Source: an uncultured Bacteroidales bacterium (lineage in GTDB: Bacteria > Bacteroidota > Bacteroidia > Bacteroidales > UBA932). From it: a stretch of 64,000 bases of DNA. The translations under genes and the position numbers were made by a program. Below are positions 51,760 to 61,246 of this stretch, one piece after another. The notes under the pieces are model-generated. The model was not told the DNA's origin. It worked only from the letters and a program-made list of their open reading frames with translations, and did no database searches. The stretch is taken from contig CALUTU010000002.1 of assembly GCA_944323785.1 (NCBI GenBank), positions 62,001-126,000 on the forward strand. The letters run 5' to 3'. The number at the start of each line of letters is the position of its first letter. Position 1 is the first letter of the stretch.

Positions 51760-52512
51760 CTAGAACATGTCCTGGTAAGGCCTGAAAAAGCGGCCTCCCC
51801 AGTTCCACAGCGGAGACGGAACAAGACGCATCAGCAGGCCCAGCGCGGCCCAGCGTCCGTCTATCACCGCTGTTTTTTTCTTGCGTCTTATCGCACGTAC
51901 TATCTTAGCGGCGGCATCTTCCCTGCGTATAGTCATGGGGAAATGCCGCCCGTGTATGAAATCCGTATCCACAAAGCCCGGCTTGATGACTGTGAACCCT
52001 ATATCGGCTTTCCGGATTACGGCCAACTGCCTGAGAGCCTTCGTATAAAAAGCATCGAACTCCTTGGTGGCCGAGTATGCCGGACACACTCCCAGCGGCA
52101 GTATGGAAGCCACGGACGAGAGCACGGCCAGGTGCCCCTTAAGTCCGTTTCCGGCCCAGTAGTTGAACAGCCACGCGGCGCAGCGGACAAATCCTTCCGC
52201 ATTGACTTCCACCTGCTCCAGCTCCAGAGACGGTTCCAGAGCCGTATTGGTATGCCCGAAACCGGACGAATACAGGCAGATATCCACTCCGCCCATCTCC
52301 TCCACGAGAGCGGCCAGCTGAGCGGCGGCATCCCCGGACGACACGTCGAATGTCCTTGTAAAGGCCCTGCCTGCAGGTGCCGCCGAGGCAAACTCCTCCA
52401 GCAAGGCAGTACGCCTGCCGGTAACTCCTACCCTATGCCCCTGGGCCAGATATATCTCCGCCACTGCCCGGCCTATACCCGATGTGGCTCCTATGACTAT
52501 CACATTCATCAT
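51760..52512 (-). CDS. Short-chain dehydrogenase/reductase
   Basis: 250 residues. Cofactor motif VIGATSGIGRAVAE (TGxxxGIG type) near residue 5, the NAG-equivalent region LYSSGFGH, and the catalytic Y-x-x-x-K as YSATKEF near residue 149. It resembles the YqeQ/DltE-like SDRs of Bacteroidota with an extended C-terminus (MRLVPSPLWNW). Substrate unknown. Own promoter box 18 bases upstream; start at either of two adjacent ATGs. Confidence 0.88.
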   Translation of the reverse strand: MMNVIVIGATSGIGRAVAEIYLAQGHRVGVTGRRTALLEEFASAAPAGRAFTRTFDVSSGDAAAQLAALVEEMGGVDICLYSSGFGHTNTALEPSLELEQVEVNAEGFVRCAAWLFNYWAGNGLKGHLAVLSSVASILPLGVCPAYSATKEFDAFYTKALRQLAVIRKADIGFTVIKPGFVDTDFIHGRHFPMTIRREDAAAKIVRAIRRKKKTAVIDGRWAALGLLMRLVPSPLWNWGGRFFRPYQDMF

Positions 52513-52529
52513 TGCATTGATTTTATACG

Positions 52530-52537
52530 CAAATTTA
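52530..52537 (-). promoter_or_regulatory. Putative -7 box for SDR gene
   Basis: TAAATTTG on the minus strand, 17 bases before the SDR start. Confidence 0.5.
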
Positions 52538-52561
52538 AACCATTTATCCCATATCTGTAAA

Positions 52562-52590
52562 GAAAAAGGCCATCGGCGGACCGATGACCT
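52562..52590 (-). terminator. Intrinsic terminator after the M16 pair
   Basis: On the minus strand a nine-pair stem (52568-52576 with 52581-52589, one G-U pair) with a four-base loop is followed by a T run. It lies just past the stop of the 52619 gene. Confidence 0.75.
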
Positions 52591-52618
52591 CGTTCTTTAT
52601 CCGTTCTATGAGATGAGA

Positions 52619-54694
52619 CTAGAGCTTCTTGGCTTTGAGTTTGGAGTTGATCTTGACATTTACGACCTTGGCTTCCATCTCACCCATCTGAGGTACGACC
52701 ATCTTCATTACCGAAGGATACTTGACACCATATTTGGTCGTCATGTACTCTACATAATAGGTCTCGGCTGACTGGTCCATAGCTGACTCTACAGTCTTTA
52801 CCTTGGCTCCGGTCTCAACATCATAATAATCCACAGTCACACCGCCGGCAGCATCTGTACTCTTTACCTTATAGGCATCGCGTCCATCCACAGCCTCGAT
52901 ACCTGTAAGCTCATAGCCGTCAGTGCCGAGCATCTCAGGGTAAGGATACAGGTCACTCTCGCTGACCAAGGTTGCAATCTGAGCCGGATCAGTCAGTTCC
53001 TGAGTTCCGCCCATAGGAGAGCCCACTGTCAGAGTACCGTTCACAAGCTTTATAGATGACATCACCTGACCGCCCATAGACTGTGTCTGCGAGAAAGCCT
53101 TCTCGGCAGGAATCATCTTAACGGTATTGGAAATGGTCATCCCCTGAACAGTCATGTCTGTCTGCACGGTTATGTCCTTGATGCCCTCGATAAGCTCACG
53201 GCCTCCGAGATAGTTGAAATAGTTGTCGAACACGGTCTGAACAGTCACGTCGGCTGCAATCTCCTTGTGCTCGATGGGCTTGCCCTCGAAGTCTAGCTCT
53301 ACTACCACTCCGTCAGAGTCATACTGGGCCAGAGCGGGAAGCACTGAAGGATCACCCACGCAGAACCAGTACATGTTGTCGGGGTTGAAGTACTTTGCTA
53401 TAACCCTCTGTACATCCTCCATGGTCACTGCATCCAGTCTCTGAAGATATGTGGAGTAGTAATCCGAAGGGAAACCGTATCTCTCTATCATGTACGCATA
53501 CTCGGCGATATTGTCGGAAGACTCCAGTGAGCGGGAGAATGAACCGGCATAGAGAGTCTTGAACTTCTCGACATCAGCCTCGGTATAGTCTCCGTCCAGC
53601 ATATTCTGAAGTTCCTTGCGCATCTCTACAAAAGAACTGTCGGTAGCATTGCCGTTCACATCAGCAAAAGCGTAGAATGAAGCGGAAATGGGATCAGATC
53701 CCACGCTCGAATAAGCACCGTAAGTATAGCCCTTAGTCTCACGGAGGTTCTTCATCAGCTTAGCAGCAAAGTCACCGCCGCCGTAGATCCCGTTGGCTAC
53801 TGAAAGGGCAAGGGCATCTTCCGAACCGGGCTTAAGATCTATGGGGGCCATCATACGGATAGTGGACTGAACGGCTCCGTCCTTAGGCGAGAACACCACC
53901 TCTATACCTTCGGGATGATTGACATCGGGATCATCAAAGGTGATAACCTCGCCCTTTTCCCAATTCGCCAGATATTTCTCACACAGAGCTTCCGCCTGCT
54001 CCAAAGTCATATCACCGGTAATCACCAGTATCGCGCTGTTGGGGATGATGTACTTGTCATAGTACTCCCGGCAGTCATCGACAGTGATGGCGTCTACCGT
54101 GGCCTCGGTCATGATATCGCTGTAAGCATGTCCCTGGGGATATACGGTAGCTGTCTGGATATTGCTGATGATCGCTGAAGGAGAGCTCTTGGACATCTGC
54201 AGACCTCCGATAGCCTGGTCCTTGATCTTGTCCAGCTCATCCTGAGGGAATGTAGGGTTGTAGAGCACATCAGAGAGGATGTCCATCATCTGGTCAGTAT
54301 ACTTGGACAGGGATGTGAAACCGATAAAGCCTGAGCTGGTGCCGAAAGACGCTCCGAGGAAATCCACCTCGCTGTTGATCTGCTCGGCTGTGCGGTTTGC
54401 AGTACCTTTCTTCCACAACTGACCGAAGAAAGAAGACTTTCCGGCCTTTTCTCCCTCTACAAACGGATCCACGATAAATCTGATACCGAAAGACACGATA
54501 GGACGTTCGTGGTCCTCTACGAGGATCACACGGAGACCGTTGTCCATAATGAATTTCTCAAAGTCTCCGAACTCCACAACAGGAGCGGGACCCGGTTCGG
54601 GAGCCTTGGTTCTGTCTATCTGGGCGCTCAGAGGGAATACCGACATCAGAGCCGCCAGCAATACGATTGAGATTATATTTTTCATATTATTCAT
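52619..54694 (-). CDS. M16-family peptidase, non-catalytic subunit with LolA-like C-terminal domain
   Basis: 691 residues. Signal peptide IISIVLLAALMSVFPLSAQ. Residues about 35-465 are two M16 domains, but the zinc motif HxxEH is missing; the place reads SSFFGQLWKKGTANRTAEQ. The R/Y region of the second half (KGYTYGAYSSVG) is kept. Residues 490-691 are an extra beta-rich domain (YDVETGAKVKTVES, YPSVMKMVVPQMGEMEAKVVNVKIN) like outer-membrane lipoprotein-sorting proteins. It pairs with the catalytic gene 23 bases upstream, as in bacterial heterodimeric M16B peptidases, exported to the periplasm. Confidence 0.9.
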   Translation of the reverse strand: MNNMKNIISIVLLAALMSVFPLSAQIDRTKAPEPGPAPVVEFGDFEKFIMDNGLRVILVEDHERPIVSFGIRFIVDPFVEGEKAGKSSFFGQLWKKGTANRTAEQINSEVDFLGASFGTSSGFIGFTSLSKYTDQMMDILSDVLYNPTFPQDELDKIKDQAIGGLQMSKSSPSAIISNIQTATVYPQGHAYSDIMTEATVDAITVDDCREYYDKYIIPNSAILVITGDMTLEQAEALCEKYLANWEKGEVITFDDPDVNHPEGIEVVFSPKDGAVQSTIRMMAPIDLKPGSEDALALSVANGIYGGGDFAAKLMKNLRETKGYTYGAYSSVGSDPISASFYAFADVNGNATDSSFVEMRKELQNMLDGDYTEADVEKFKTLYAGSFSRSLESSDNIAEYAYMIERYGFPSDYYSTYLQRLDAVTMEDVQRVIAKYFNPDNMYWFCVGDPSVLPALAQYDSDGVVVELDFEGKPIEHKEIAADVTVQTVFDNYFNYLGGRELIEGIKDITVQTDMTVQGMTISNTVKMIPAEKAFSQTQSMGGQVMSSIKLVNGTLTVGSPMGGTQELTDPAQIATLVSESDLYPYPEMLGTDGYELTGIEAVDGRDAYKVKSTDAAGGVTVDYYDVETGAKVKTVESAMDQSAETYYVEYMTTKYGVKYPSVMKMVVPQMGEMEAKVVNVKINSKLKAKKL

Positions 54695-54717
54695 TTCTTA
54701 AATGGTTGTGAAAGTGA

Positions 54718-56034
54718 TTAGTTCTGTTTGGGAAGATAGTAGATGGATATCTTCTGGACGGGATCGATATACTTCTTGGCGATCTCGATAACCTGCTCCT
54801 TGGTGAACTTGCTGTAGTTCTCCAGAGTCCTGTTCACAAAATCGGTGTCCTTGAAATAGGTGTAGGCTGTAGCAAGGCTTTCGGCCACCTCGTCAATGGT
54901 AGAATTGGCAGAAGCCGCCGACATCTCCACCATGTTCATCACTTTCTGGAACTCCTCGTCGGATATACCGTTCTCCAGCAGATCGTATACAACCGCGTCA
55001 ACCTCAGGCTCAAGCACAGAGAGGTCCACATTGTTGGGCACCGCCTGTATCATGAATACGCCCGGATGTTCGAAAGGCATAGCACTGCCGTATGTAGCGA
55101 GACTGATCTGCTTCTGATCCACGAGCTGCGACTGGAAACGGGAAGAATTGCCGGCAGAGAGGATTGAGCTGAATATATCCATCGCAAAATAATCATCGGT
55201 ACCGTATGCAGGCGAGGGATAAACTTCGAAGAGCATAGGCATCTGGATGTTGTCATATACAGTATCCTTGACGGGGGCTGTTCTCCTGGGCTCCATATTG
55301 GGATCCGGACGGCGGATATCCATAGTGCCCGCAGGTATGTCGGCAAAATAGTCGTTTACCCATTTCTTGGCCTGGTCCTTGTCGAAATCACCGCAGATAA
55401 CCAGAACGGCATTGTTGGGCACGTAGAACATATCGTGGAAATTCTTGAAATCCTGGATGGAGGCGTTGCGCACATGCTCCTCGGATCCGAGAACGTCATG
55501 ATTGTAAGGGTGTACCTTGAACGAGTTGGTCAGGATCTTTGTAAATGCAGTACCGTAAGGCTGGTTGTCGCGGGTCTGTCCCATCTCCTGACATACCACA
55601 TCCTTCTGGGTATTCACGCCGATCTCCTCAATATTGGGGTGCAGCATCCTCTCGGATTCGAGCCAAAGACCGAGCTCCAAATAATTGGAGGGGAGTTTCT
55701 CGAAATAATAGGTACGGTCGTTGCTGGTGTTGGCGTTGAGCGATCCGCCGGCATCCGACACATATCTGTCATAAGTGTGACGGGGAATATTCTCGGTACC
55801 CTCGAACATAAGATGCTCGAAGAAGTGGGCAAAACCGGTAAGATGCGGTTCCTCATTTTTAGAGCCCACGTGATACATCACGGAAACTACGACATTGGGA
55901 GTCTTGTGGTTCTGAGACAGAATCACATGAAGACCGTTGTCAAGGTCGTACTCCTCGAACTGGATATTCTGCGCCGATGCGGCCACTGGCAGAAGTACTG
56001 CCGACAGAATAAGGATTAAAAGGTTCTTCTTCAT
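54718..56034 (-). CDS. M16-family zinc peptidase, catalytic subunit
   Basis: 438 residues with signal peptide (LLILILSAVLLPVAASA). The inverted zinc motif HFFEH is at residues 70-74 (H70, E73, H74), with the third ligand glutamate in the LWLESERM stretch, as in pitrilysin/MPP-beta enzymes. It would cleave peptides inside a chamber formed with the 52619 subunit. Both are exported. The gene lies only 17 bases after the wbpD-like stop, so it may be read from the amino-sugar operon. No own promoter box was seen. Confidence 0.92.
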   Translation of the reverse strand: MKKNLLILILSAVLLPVAASAQNIQFEEYDLDNGLHVILSQNHKTPNVVVSVMYHVGSKNEEPHLTGFAHFFEHLMFEGTENIPRHTYDRYVSDAGGSLNANTSNDRTYYFEKLPSNYLELGLWLESERMLHPNIEEIGVNTQKDVVCQEMGQTRDNQPYGTAFTKILTNSFKVHPYNHDVLGSEEHVRNASIQDFKNFHDMFYVPNNAVLVICGDFDKDQAKKWVNDYFADIPAGTMDIRRPDPNMEPRRTAPVKDTVYDNIQMPMLFEVYPSPAYGTDDYFAMDIFSSILSAGNSSRFQSQLVDQKQISLATYGSAMPFEHPGVFMIQAVPNNVDLSVLEPEVDAVVYDLLENGISDEEFQKVMNMVEMSAASANSTIDEVAESLATAYTYFKDTDFVNRTLENYSKFTKEQVIEIAKKYIDPVQKISIYYLPKQN

Positions 56035-56051
56035 ACTTTGTTTGTTGTTGA

Positions 56052-56645
56052 TTAATTATTGTGTTCTATTAGTGTTACTTTTCCGTCTTTTAAAAGATAT
56101 TTCTCGCCTGTTCCAGGACATACGGCCGTGCCGTCCTGACCGAACTCCAGACGATAACCGGCCCTGCTCATCCATCCCGTCTGCCTGGCAGGATTGCCCA
56201 CCACCAGGGCATAGTCAGGCACATCCTTGGTTATCACCGCACCGGCTCCGATAAAAGCCCACTCTCCGATGTCGTGACCGCAGACCACCGTAGCATTGGC
56301 ACCTATCGTAGCTCCCCTCCCCACTCTGGTAGCGGCATATTCACCCCGGCGGCACACAGCACTGCGGGGATTGACCACATTGGTAAACACACAGGAAGGT
56401 CCTAGGAACACCTCATCCTCACACGTAACTCCCGTATAGACAGAGACATTGTTCTGTACCTTCACATTGTTTCCCAGCACTACTCCAGGAGATATCACCA
56501 CATTCTGACCTATATTACAGTCCCGACCGAGGACAGCACCGGTCATAATATGGGAAAAGTGCCATATACGTGTCCCTTCCCCTATGCTGCATCCGTCATC
56601 TATGACAGCCGTCTCATGTGCGAAATATCCTCGTTCCATAGTCAT
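56052..56645 (-). CDS. wbpD: WbpD-like UDP-sugar N-acetyltransferase
   Basis: 197 residues from the ATG at 56645 (MTMERGYFAH); the longer frame overlaps wbpE. Left-handed beta-helix hexapeptide repeats fill the protein (IGEGTRIWHFSHI, IGQNVVISPGVVLGNNV), and NPRSAVCRRGEYAATRVG with VVGNPARQTGWMS is characteristic of WbpD/WlbB. WbpD acetylates the 3-amino group of UDP-GlcNAc3NA to give UDP-2,3-diacetamido-glucuronate. It is third in wbpB-wbpE-wbpD, four bases after wbpE. Function is by family and context. Confidence 0.87.
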   Translation of the reverse strand: MTMERGYFAHETAVIDDGCSIGEGTRIWHFSHIMTGAVLGRDCNIGQNVVISPGVVLGNNVKVQNNVSVYTGVTCEDEVFLGPSCVFTNVVNPRSAVCRRGEYAATRVGRGATIGANATVVCGHDIGEWAFIGAGAVITKDVPDYALVVGNPARQTGWMSRAGYRLEFGQDGTAVCPGTGEKYLLKDGKVTLIEHNN

Positions 56646-56649
56646 CCGT

Positions 56650-57795
56650 TTATCTTTTGAAAAACCCGGCCACAGCCTCTGCAATCCGTTCCTGAACCTC
56701 TACTGTCAGTTCCGTATGCATCGGCAGGGACAACACGGAGTCAGCCAGAGACTCCGCAATTTTCAGGCCAGTCCCGTCACAAGCATACGCTTTCTGACGA
56801 TGCAACGGCAGCGGGTAATATATCATGGACGGTATTCCATTGGATGCCAGATACTCTTTCAAGGCATCCCGCCTACCGTCCTTAACCTTGACCGTATACT
56901 GATGGTAGACGTGCGTGGTGTAAGAAGCCTCCACCGGCAGCTCTATGCCGTCCACTCCACGGAGCAGGGCATTGTATCTGTGCGCGGCAGTCCGTCTGGC
57001 CCTGCTGTATTCATCCAGATGCCGCAGCTTGACCTCCAGCACAGCGGCCTGCAGAGTATCAAGACGGGAATTGCAGCCGATGACATCGTGATGATACTTC
57101 ACGCGCTGACCGTGGTTGGCCGTCATGCGGATGCGCTCCGCCAGAGCATCATCGTCCGTAAAAAGAGCACCTCCGTCTCCGTAACAGCCCAGATTCTTCG
57201 AAGGGAAAAATGAAGTGCAGCCGATGTGCCCCAGAGTACCGGTATGCCTGCTGCGGCCGTCAGGATAAGTGTAGACGGCTCCGAGGGACTGGGCATTGTC
57301 CTCGACAACATAAAGGCCATGGGCTGCCGCAAAGTCCAGTATCGGAGCCATGTCGCAGCTCTGTCCGAAGAGATGGACGGGGATGATGGCCCGTGTCCTG
57401 GGAGTAATGGCCTCCTCTATAAATCGTATATCTGTATTAAAGGTATCGCGGTCCACATCCACCATAACCGGTCTGAGACCCAACAACGCTATCACCTCGG
57501 CCGAGGCCACATAGGTGAATGCAGGAACGATGACCTCGTCGCCTGGTTTCAATCCAAGGGCCATAAGAGCTATCTGGAGGGCATCCGTGCCGTTGCCGCA
57601 GGGGATGACATGCCTGACTCCGGTGTATTGTGCCAGGGCCAAGGCGAAGCGGCCGACTGCCGGACCGTTGATGAACGCCGAACTGTCGATGACCTCCGCT
57701 ATAGCAGCGTCGATCTCCGCCTTGATCCTCATATACTGACCGTGAAGGTCTACCATCTGAATCTTCTGCTGTTCCTGCATTGCGTCCTCCTTCAT
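56650..57795 (-). CDS. wbpE: WbpE-like DegT/DnrJ/EryC1 aminotransferase
   Basis: About 381 residues from the ATG at 57795, one base after the wbpB stop; a second ATG five codons on is possible. PLP-enzyme motifs are IPCGNGTDALQIALMALGLKPGDEV, YVVEDNAQSLGAVY and FPSKNLGCYGDGGA, the last with the PLP lysine. WbpE transfers an amino group from glutamate to the 3-keto UDP-GlcNAc uronate made by WbpB. The gene order wbpB-wbpE-wbpD supports this over other sugar aminotransferases. Confidence 0.9.
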   Translation of the reverse strand: MKEDAMQEQQKIQMVDLHGQYMRIKAEIDAAIAEVIDSSAFINGPAVGRFALALAQYTGVRHVIPCGNGTDALQIALMALGLKPGDEVIVPAFTYVASAEVIALLGLRPVMVDVDRDTFNTDIRFIEEAITPRTRAIIPVHLFGQSCDMAPILDFAAAHGLYVVEDNAQSLGAVYTYPDGRSRHTGTLGHIGCTSFFPSKNLGCYGDGGALFTDDDALAERIRMTANHGQRVKYHHDVIGCNSRLDTLQAAVLEVKLRHLDEYSRARRTAAHRYNALLRGVDGIELPVEASYTTHVYHQYTVKVKDGRRDALKEYLASNGIPSMIYYPLPLHRQKAYACDGTGLKIAESLADSVLSLPMHTELTVEVQERIAEAVAGFFKR

Positions 57796-57796
57796 T

Positions 57797-58768
57797 TTAC
57801 CAGCCGAAGGGATGAGGTGCCAGGGGCAGTTTCGCAAGGGGATGGTAATCGCCCTTGAGACCGACTGGCACGGCCGTGCGTATCTGACTGACTATCTCGA
57901 TGCAAGGACGGGCCTCGCTGATACGGAAACCCTCGCCAGCCAGTATCTTCTCATAACTGCGCGTATGCAGCTCAGTGAATCCGGCACTGAACTCGAACTC
58001 ATCCCCGTCGATCATGATCGTGCGGTAGGTGCGCTTCTCGCCCTGAACAGCATTCTCCGGCAGATTATCCGCGTTGATGCTCAGGAAGTAGCGCACGCGG
58101 GCCTTCTTAAGGCCTAGGTAGCCGGCCACCCGGTCGTGGCTCTTGACGTGCACGATGTTCTCGCTCACGGGGCCGAATATCCACTGGAGCATATCGTAGA
58201 AATGCACGCCGATGTTCGTGGCCACTCCCCCACTCTTGTGCTCGTCGCCCTTCCACGAGGCGTAGTACCAGTTGCCGCGGGAGGTGATGTAGGTCAGATC
58301 CACGTCATAGACCTTGTCCGCCGGACCCTCGTCTATCTTCTTCTTCAAAGCCACTATCGAGTCGTGCAGACGGAGCTGTAAGATGTTGTAGGCCTTGTGA
58401 CCGGTCTCCTGCTCTATCTTCATGATAGCGTCGATGTTGTGAGGGTTAAGTACCGCAGGCTTCTCGCAGATGACATCCGCCCCGAGCCTTAGGCCGTAAC
58501 GCATGTGTGCGTCGTGCAGATAGTTCGGGGTGCAGACCGAGAGCATCTCTATCTGCCTGTCCGTACCTTTAAGTTTCGAGCAGTGACGGTCAAAGAGCTC
58601 CTGTTCAGTAAAAAAAGCAGCATCGGGGAAGAAACTGTCCATGATCCCGACACTGTCGAAGCGGTCGTAAGCCGCCTGTAAGATATTTCCCGTATCCTTT
58701 ATCGCCCTGAGATGCCGCGGGGCGATATAGCCTCCGACCCCTATCAGAGCAAAATTCTTTCCTGGCAT
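57797..58768 (-). CDS. wbpB: WbpB-like Gfo/Idh/MocA oxidoreductase
   Basis: 323 residues. Rossmann motif ALIGVGGYIAPRHLRAIKDTG, then SVCTPNYLHDAHMRYGL and the catalytic EKPAVLNPHN (EKP lysine near residue 103). WYYASWKGDEHKSGGVATNIGVHFYDMLQWIFG matches UDP-N-acetyl-2-amino-2-deoxyglucuronate dehydrogenases (WbpB/WlbA), which oxidise C3 of UDP-GlcNAcA with bound NAD. First gene of the amino-sugar unit, with a promoter box 28 bases upstream. The UDP-GlcNAc 6-dehydrogenase (WbpA) that should supply its substrate is not in the window. Confidence 0.9.
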   Translation of the reverse strand: MPGKNFALIGVGGYIAPRHLRAIKDTGNILQAAYDRFDSVGIMDSFFPDAAFFTEQELFDRHCSKLKGTDRQIEMLSVCTPNYLHDAHMRYGLRLGADVICEKPAVLNPHNIDAIMKIEQETGHKAYNILQLRLHDSIVALKKKIDEGPADKVYDVDLTYITSRGNWYYASWKGDEHKSGGVATNIGVHFYDMLQWIFGPVSENIVHVKSHDRVAGYLGLKKARVRYFLSINADNLPENAVQGEKRTYRTIMIDGDEFEFSAGFTELHTRSYEKILAGEGFRISEARPCIEIVSQIRTAVPVGLKGDYHPLAKLPLAPHPFGW

Positions 58769-58795
58769 TCTCTGTTTTTTAGTTCAACTAATTTA

Positions 58796-58803
58796 CAAAT
58801 ATA
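58796..58803 (-). promoter_or_regulatory. Putative -7 box for wbpB-wbpE-wbpD
   Basis: TATATTTG on the minus strand, 27 bases before the wbpB start. An 11-base direct repeat (ATTACTTGGAC, 58838-58859) lies upstream and may be an operator-like element. Confidence 0.55.
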
Positions 58804-58888
58804 GGAATAAGTCAAGAGCAATGCAAATTTACTTGTCATTACTTGGACATTACTTGGACGCAAATACGACATCCGCCGTTTCGACCGG

Positions 58889-60202
58889 TCAGTCTCTATG
58901 AAAAATATCCCGTGTATATACTTTTGCCTTGACATCATCGAGACAGGGATCGTAGCGGTTGGCTATAATTGCATTAGAACGCCGCTTGAACTCAACGAGG
59001 TTATTGACAATCTTACTTCCGAAAAAAGTAGAGCCCTCCTCAAGAGTAGGCTCATAGATAATCAGCACAGCCCCTTTGGCCTTGATTCGCTTCATCACAC
59101 CCTGTATAGAACTCTGACGGAAGTTATCACTGCCTGTTTTCATCGTAAGCCTGTACACTCCTATGACAGTCTCGTGCTCCCTGGATGGATCCCAACAGCT
59201 GTCATACTCGTGAGCTCCGGCCATTTTAAGCACCTGGCCTGCTATAAAGTCCTTGCGAGTGCGATTACTTTCCACAATGGCCGTCATCATGTTTTGAGGA
59301 ACATCACCGTAATTGGCCAACAGCTGCTTGGTATCCTTGGGAAGGCAGTAGCCTCCGTAGCCGAATGACGGATTGTTATAATGCGTGCCTATACGGGGAT
59401 CAAGACCAACTCCCTGGATGATGGACGCAGAGTCCAGCCCCTTGACCTCAGCGTATGTATCCAGTTCATTGAAGTAACTTACCCTAAGTGCAAGATAAGT
59501 ATTGGCAAAAAGTTTGACTGCCTCAGCATCCTTAATTCCCATGTACAGCGTCGGAATATCCTTTTTGATAGCACCTTCCTGCAGTAAAGCCGCGAACTCA
59601 TGCGCCGCATTCTCTAGAAAAGGAATATCAGCGATAGCGGATATTGCGTCATTTTCTTCCGCAAACTCTTTATTATCAATCAAATTAGGCACACCTATGA
59701 TAATACGGCTAGGATAGAGATTGTCGTAAAGCGCTTTACTCTCGCGCAGAAACTCGGGAGCAAAGAGCAAGTTGAGTTTCTTAAGCCCCTGCTTCCAGTA
59801 CTTTACGTAAAGACTTCGGCAATAACCCACCGGAACAGTGGACTTGATAACCATCACTGCTTCAGGATTGACCTCCAGCACCAGGTTTATGACATCCTCC
59901 ACATGGCTGGTGTCAAAATGATTCTTAACAGGGTCGTAATTGGTAGGAGCCGCAATAATCACAAAGTCCGCTTCTCGGTAGGCGCTACGTCCGTCAATCG
60001 TAGCGGTGAGATCAAGAGGCTTCTCCGCCAGATACCTCTCGATGTAATCATCCTGGACAGGAGACCGTCTGTCAGCCAGCATCGCCACTTTCTCGGGTAC
60101 GACATCAACGGCAGTGACATGGTGGTGCTGAGACAACAGCGTAGCGATGCTCAGACCAACGTAACCTGTACCTGCCACAGCAATTCTATAGTCTTTCATC
60201 AT
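58889..60202 (-). CDS. ugd: UDP-glucose 6-dehydrogenase
   Basis: 437 residues. NAD motif [17 protein letters not shown] at 9-25, VIKSTVPVG at 118-126, [17 protein letters not shown] at 232-248 and the catalytic cysteine C286 in [16 protein letters not shown]. It is strikingly like E. coli Ugd throughout ([35 protein letters not shown]), so UDP-glucose rather than UDP-GlcNAc is the likely substrate. Product UDP-glucuronate feeds surface polysaccharide. A Bacteroidota-type insertion lies at 170-200. Separate promoter; 120 bases from wbpB. Confidence 0.93.
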   Translation of the reverse strand: MMKDYRIAVAGTGYVGLSIATLLSQHHHVTAVDVVPEKVAMLADRRSPVQDDYIERYLAEKPLDLTATIDGRSAYREADFVIIAAPTNYDPVKNHFDTSHVEDVINLVLEVNPEAVMVIKSTVPVGYCRSLYVKYWKQGLKKLNLLFAPEFLRESKALYDNLYPSRIIIGVPNLIDNKEFAEENDAISAIADIPFLENAAHEFAALLQEGAIKKDIPTLYMGIKDAEAVKLFANTYLALRVSYFNELDTYAEVKGLDSASIIQGVGLDPRIGTHYNNPSFGYGGYCLPKDTKQLLANYGDVPQNMMTAIVESNRTRKDFIAGQVLKMAGAHEYDSCWDPSREHETVIGVYRLTMKTGSDNFRQSSIQGVMKRIKAKGAVLIIYEPTLEEGSTFFGSKIVNNLVEFKRRSNAIIANRYDPCLDDVKAKVYTRDIFHRD

Positions 60203-60277
60203 TATCGTGCTTTAATTTTCAATATCAACATTTTAGTCGTTACGGCCCACAGCCCGTTTGTCATTTAAATTCTTTTG

Positions 60278-60285
60278 CAAAGGTA
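60278..60285 (-). promoter_or_regulatory. Putative -7 box for ugd
   Basis: TACCTTTG on the minus strand, 75 bases before the ugd start. Confidence 0.45.
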
Positions 60286-60398
60286 AATCATTAAAAGCGA
60301 ACATAAAACCACTTTCTTCAAAATCTACAGAGCCTGGACCTTCCGCCCGGCAGTCATTCAACTCCGATGGCTTTTTATCTTCCAATTCTGATTTTGAC

Positions 60399-60406
60399 TA
60401 TCTTTG
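60399..60406 (+). promoter_or_regulatory. Putative -7 box for the DUF4384-like gene
   Basis: TATCTTTG, 28 bases before the ATG at 60435. It rules out the longer in-frame reading that begins at 60258. Confidence 0.6.
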
Positions 60407-60434
60407 CATTATTGTCATTAAACAGTTTTCAACG

Positions 60435-61229
60435 ATGAAACGGATTATATGTATAGTAACCTCACTACTATTGATCATCCCTGCATACTCTGGATACGCT
60501 CAGAACAAAAGAGTACGCAATATAACCGGCCGCTGCGAAATAACCCGAGACATATCTCTGTCGCAAGCTGAACAAAAGGCTTTGGAAGATGCCAAGATCA
60601 ATGCCATGCGTAAAGCAGGCGTATCTGAAAGACTCTGGTCCGTAACAGGTCTGATCAATGAGGACGACGGCAGCGAGTTCAATCAAGTTCTCTCGCGTAT
60701 GACCACATTGGAGATGAATGGCCTGATCACTGTCAGGGATGCAGTTTATTCTGAGGAGACAATTGACGGCAGAAGATATGCCGTCGCCACAATAGACGCT
60801 GACATCAAGATTATTGATACCGATGTTGATCTCACTTTTCAGATAGAAATTAACGGCATCAAGGGAATATATGAAAATGGCGATGTCATGACGTTTACAG
60901 CCAACATATACGGACACGATGCATATCTGAAGATATTCTGGTTCGATGACAACGGTGGTTCGATTATATATCCCAGCGAACTTGACAGAAACATGCTTTT
61001 CAAGAAAGACGTAGAATACACATTCCCTGTCCACTCAGGCATAGAATATATTATGGAGAAACTGGACAATACCCGCAAAGTGGAGACAGTCAATTTTATA
61101 GCCATTGCCACAAAACGCGATATTCCATTTTTAGAAGACAACATCACTTTCGACTCTGTAGTCAAGTGGCTCTATTCCATCCCTGCAGATGAAAGAGCAG
61201 CCGCCCGCGAGGTAATTGCCATACAATAA
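60435..61229 (+). CDS. Exported DUF4384-like protein
   Basis: 264 residues from the ATG at 60435. Signal peptide IICIVTSLLLIIPAYSGYAQ. Residues 35-130 (LSQAEQKALEDAKINAMRKAGVSERLW) resemble the N-terminal domain of LPP20/FlgT-type envelope proteins; residues 140-235 (GDVMTFTANIYGHDAYLKIFWFDDNGG and the F-P-V-HSGIEY step) look like DUF4384, a small beta domain. Periplasmic or surface location is likely; function unknown. It stands alone between ugd and recQ, and ends 17 bases before the convergent recQ stop. Confidence 0.78.
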   Translation: MKRIICIVTSLLLIIPAYSGYAQNKRVRNITGRCEITRDISLSQAEQKALEDAKINAMRKAGVSERLWSVTGLINEDDGSEFNQVLSRMTTLEMNGLITVRDAVYSEETIDGRRYAVATIDADIKIIDTDVDLTFQIEINGIKGIYENGDVMTFTANIYGHDAYLKIFWFDDNGGSIIYPSELDRNMLFKKDVEYTFPVHSGIEYIMEKLDNTRKVETVNFIAIATKRDIPFLEDNITFDSVVKWLYSIPADERAAAREVIAIQ

Positions 61230-61246
61230 AAAAAGGCCAGATATAA

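Noticed and set aside
60258-60434. Longer N-terminus for the DUF4384-like protein
   Set aside because: Would lie upstream of the promoter box and in front of the signal peptide.
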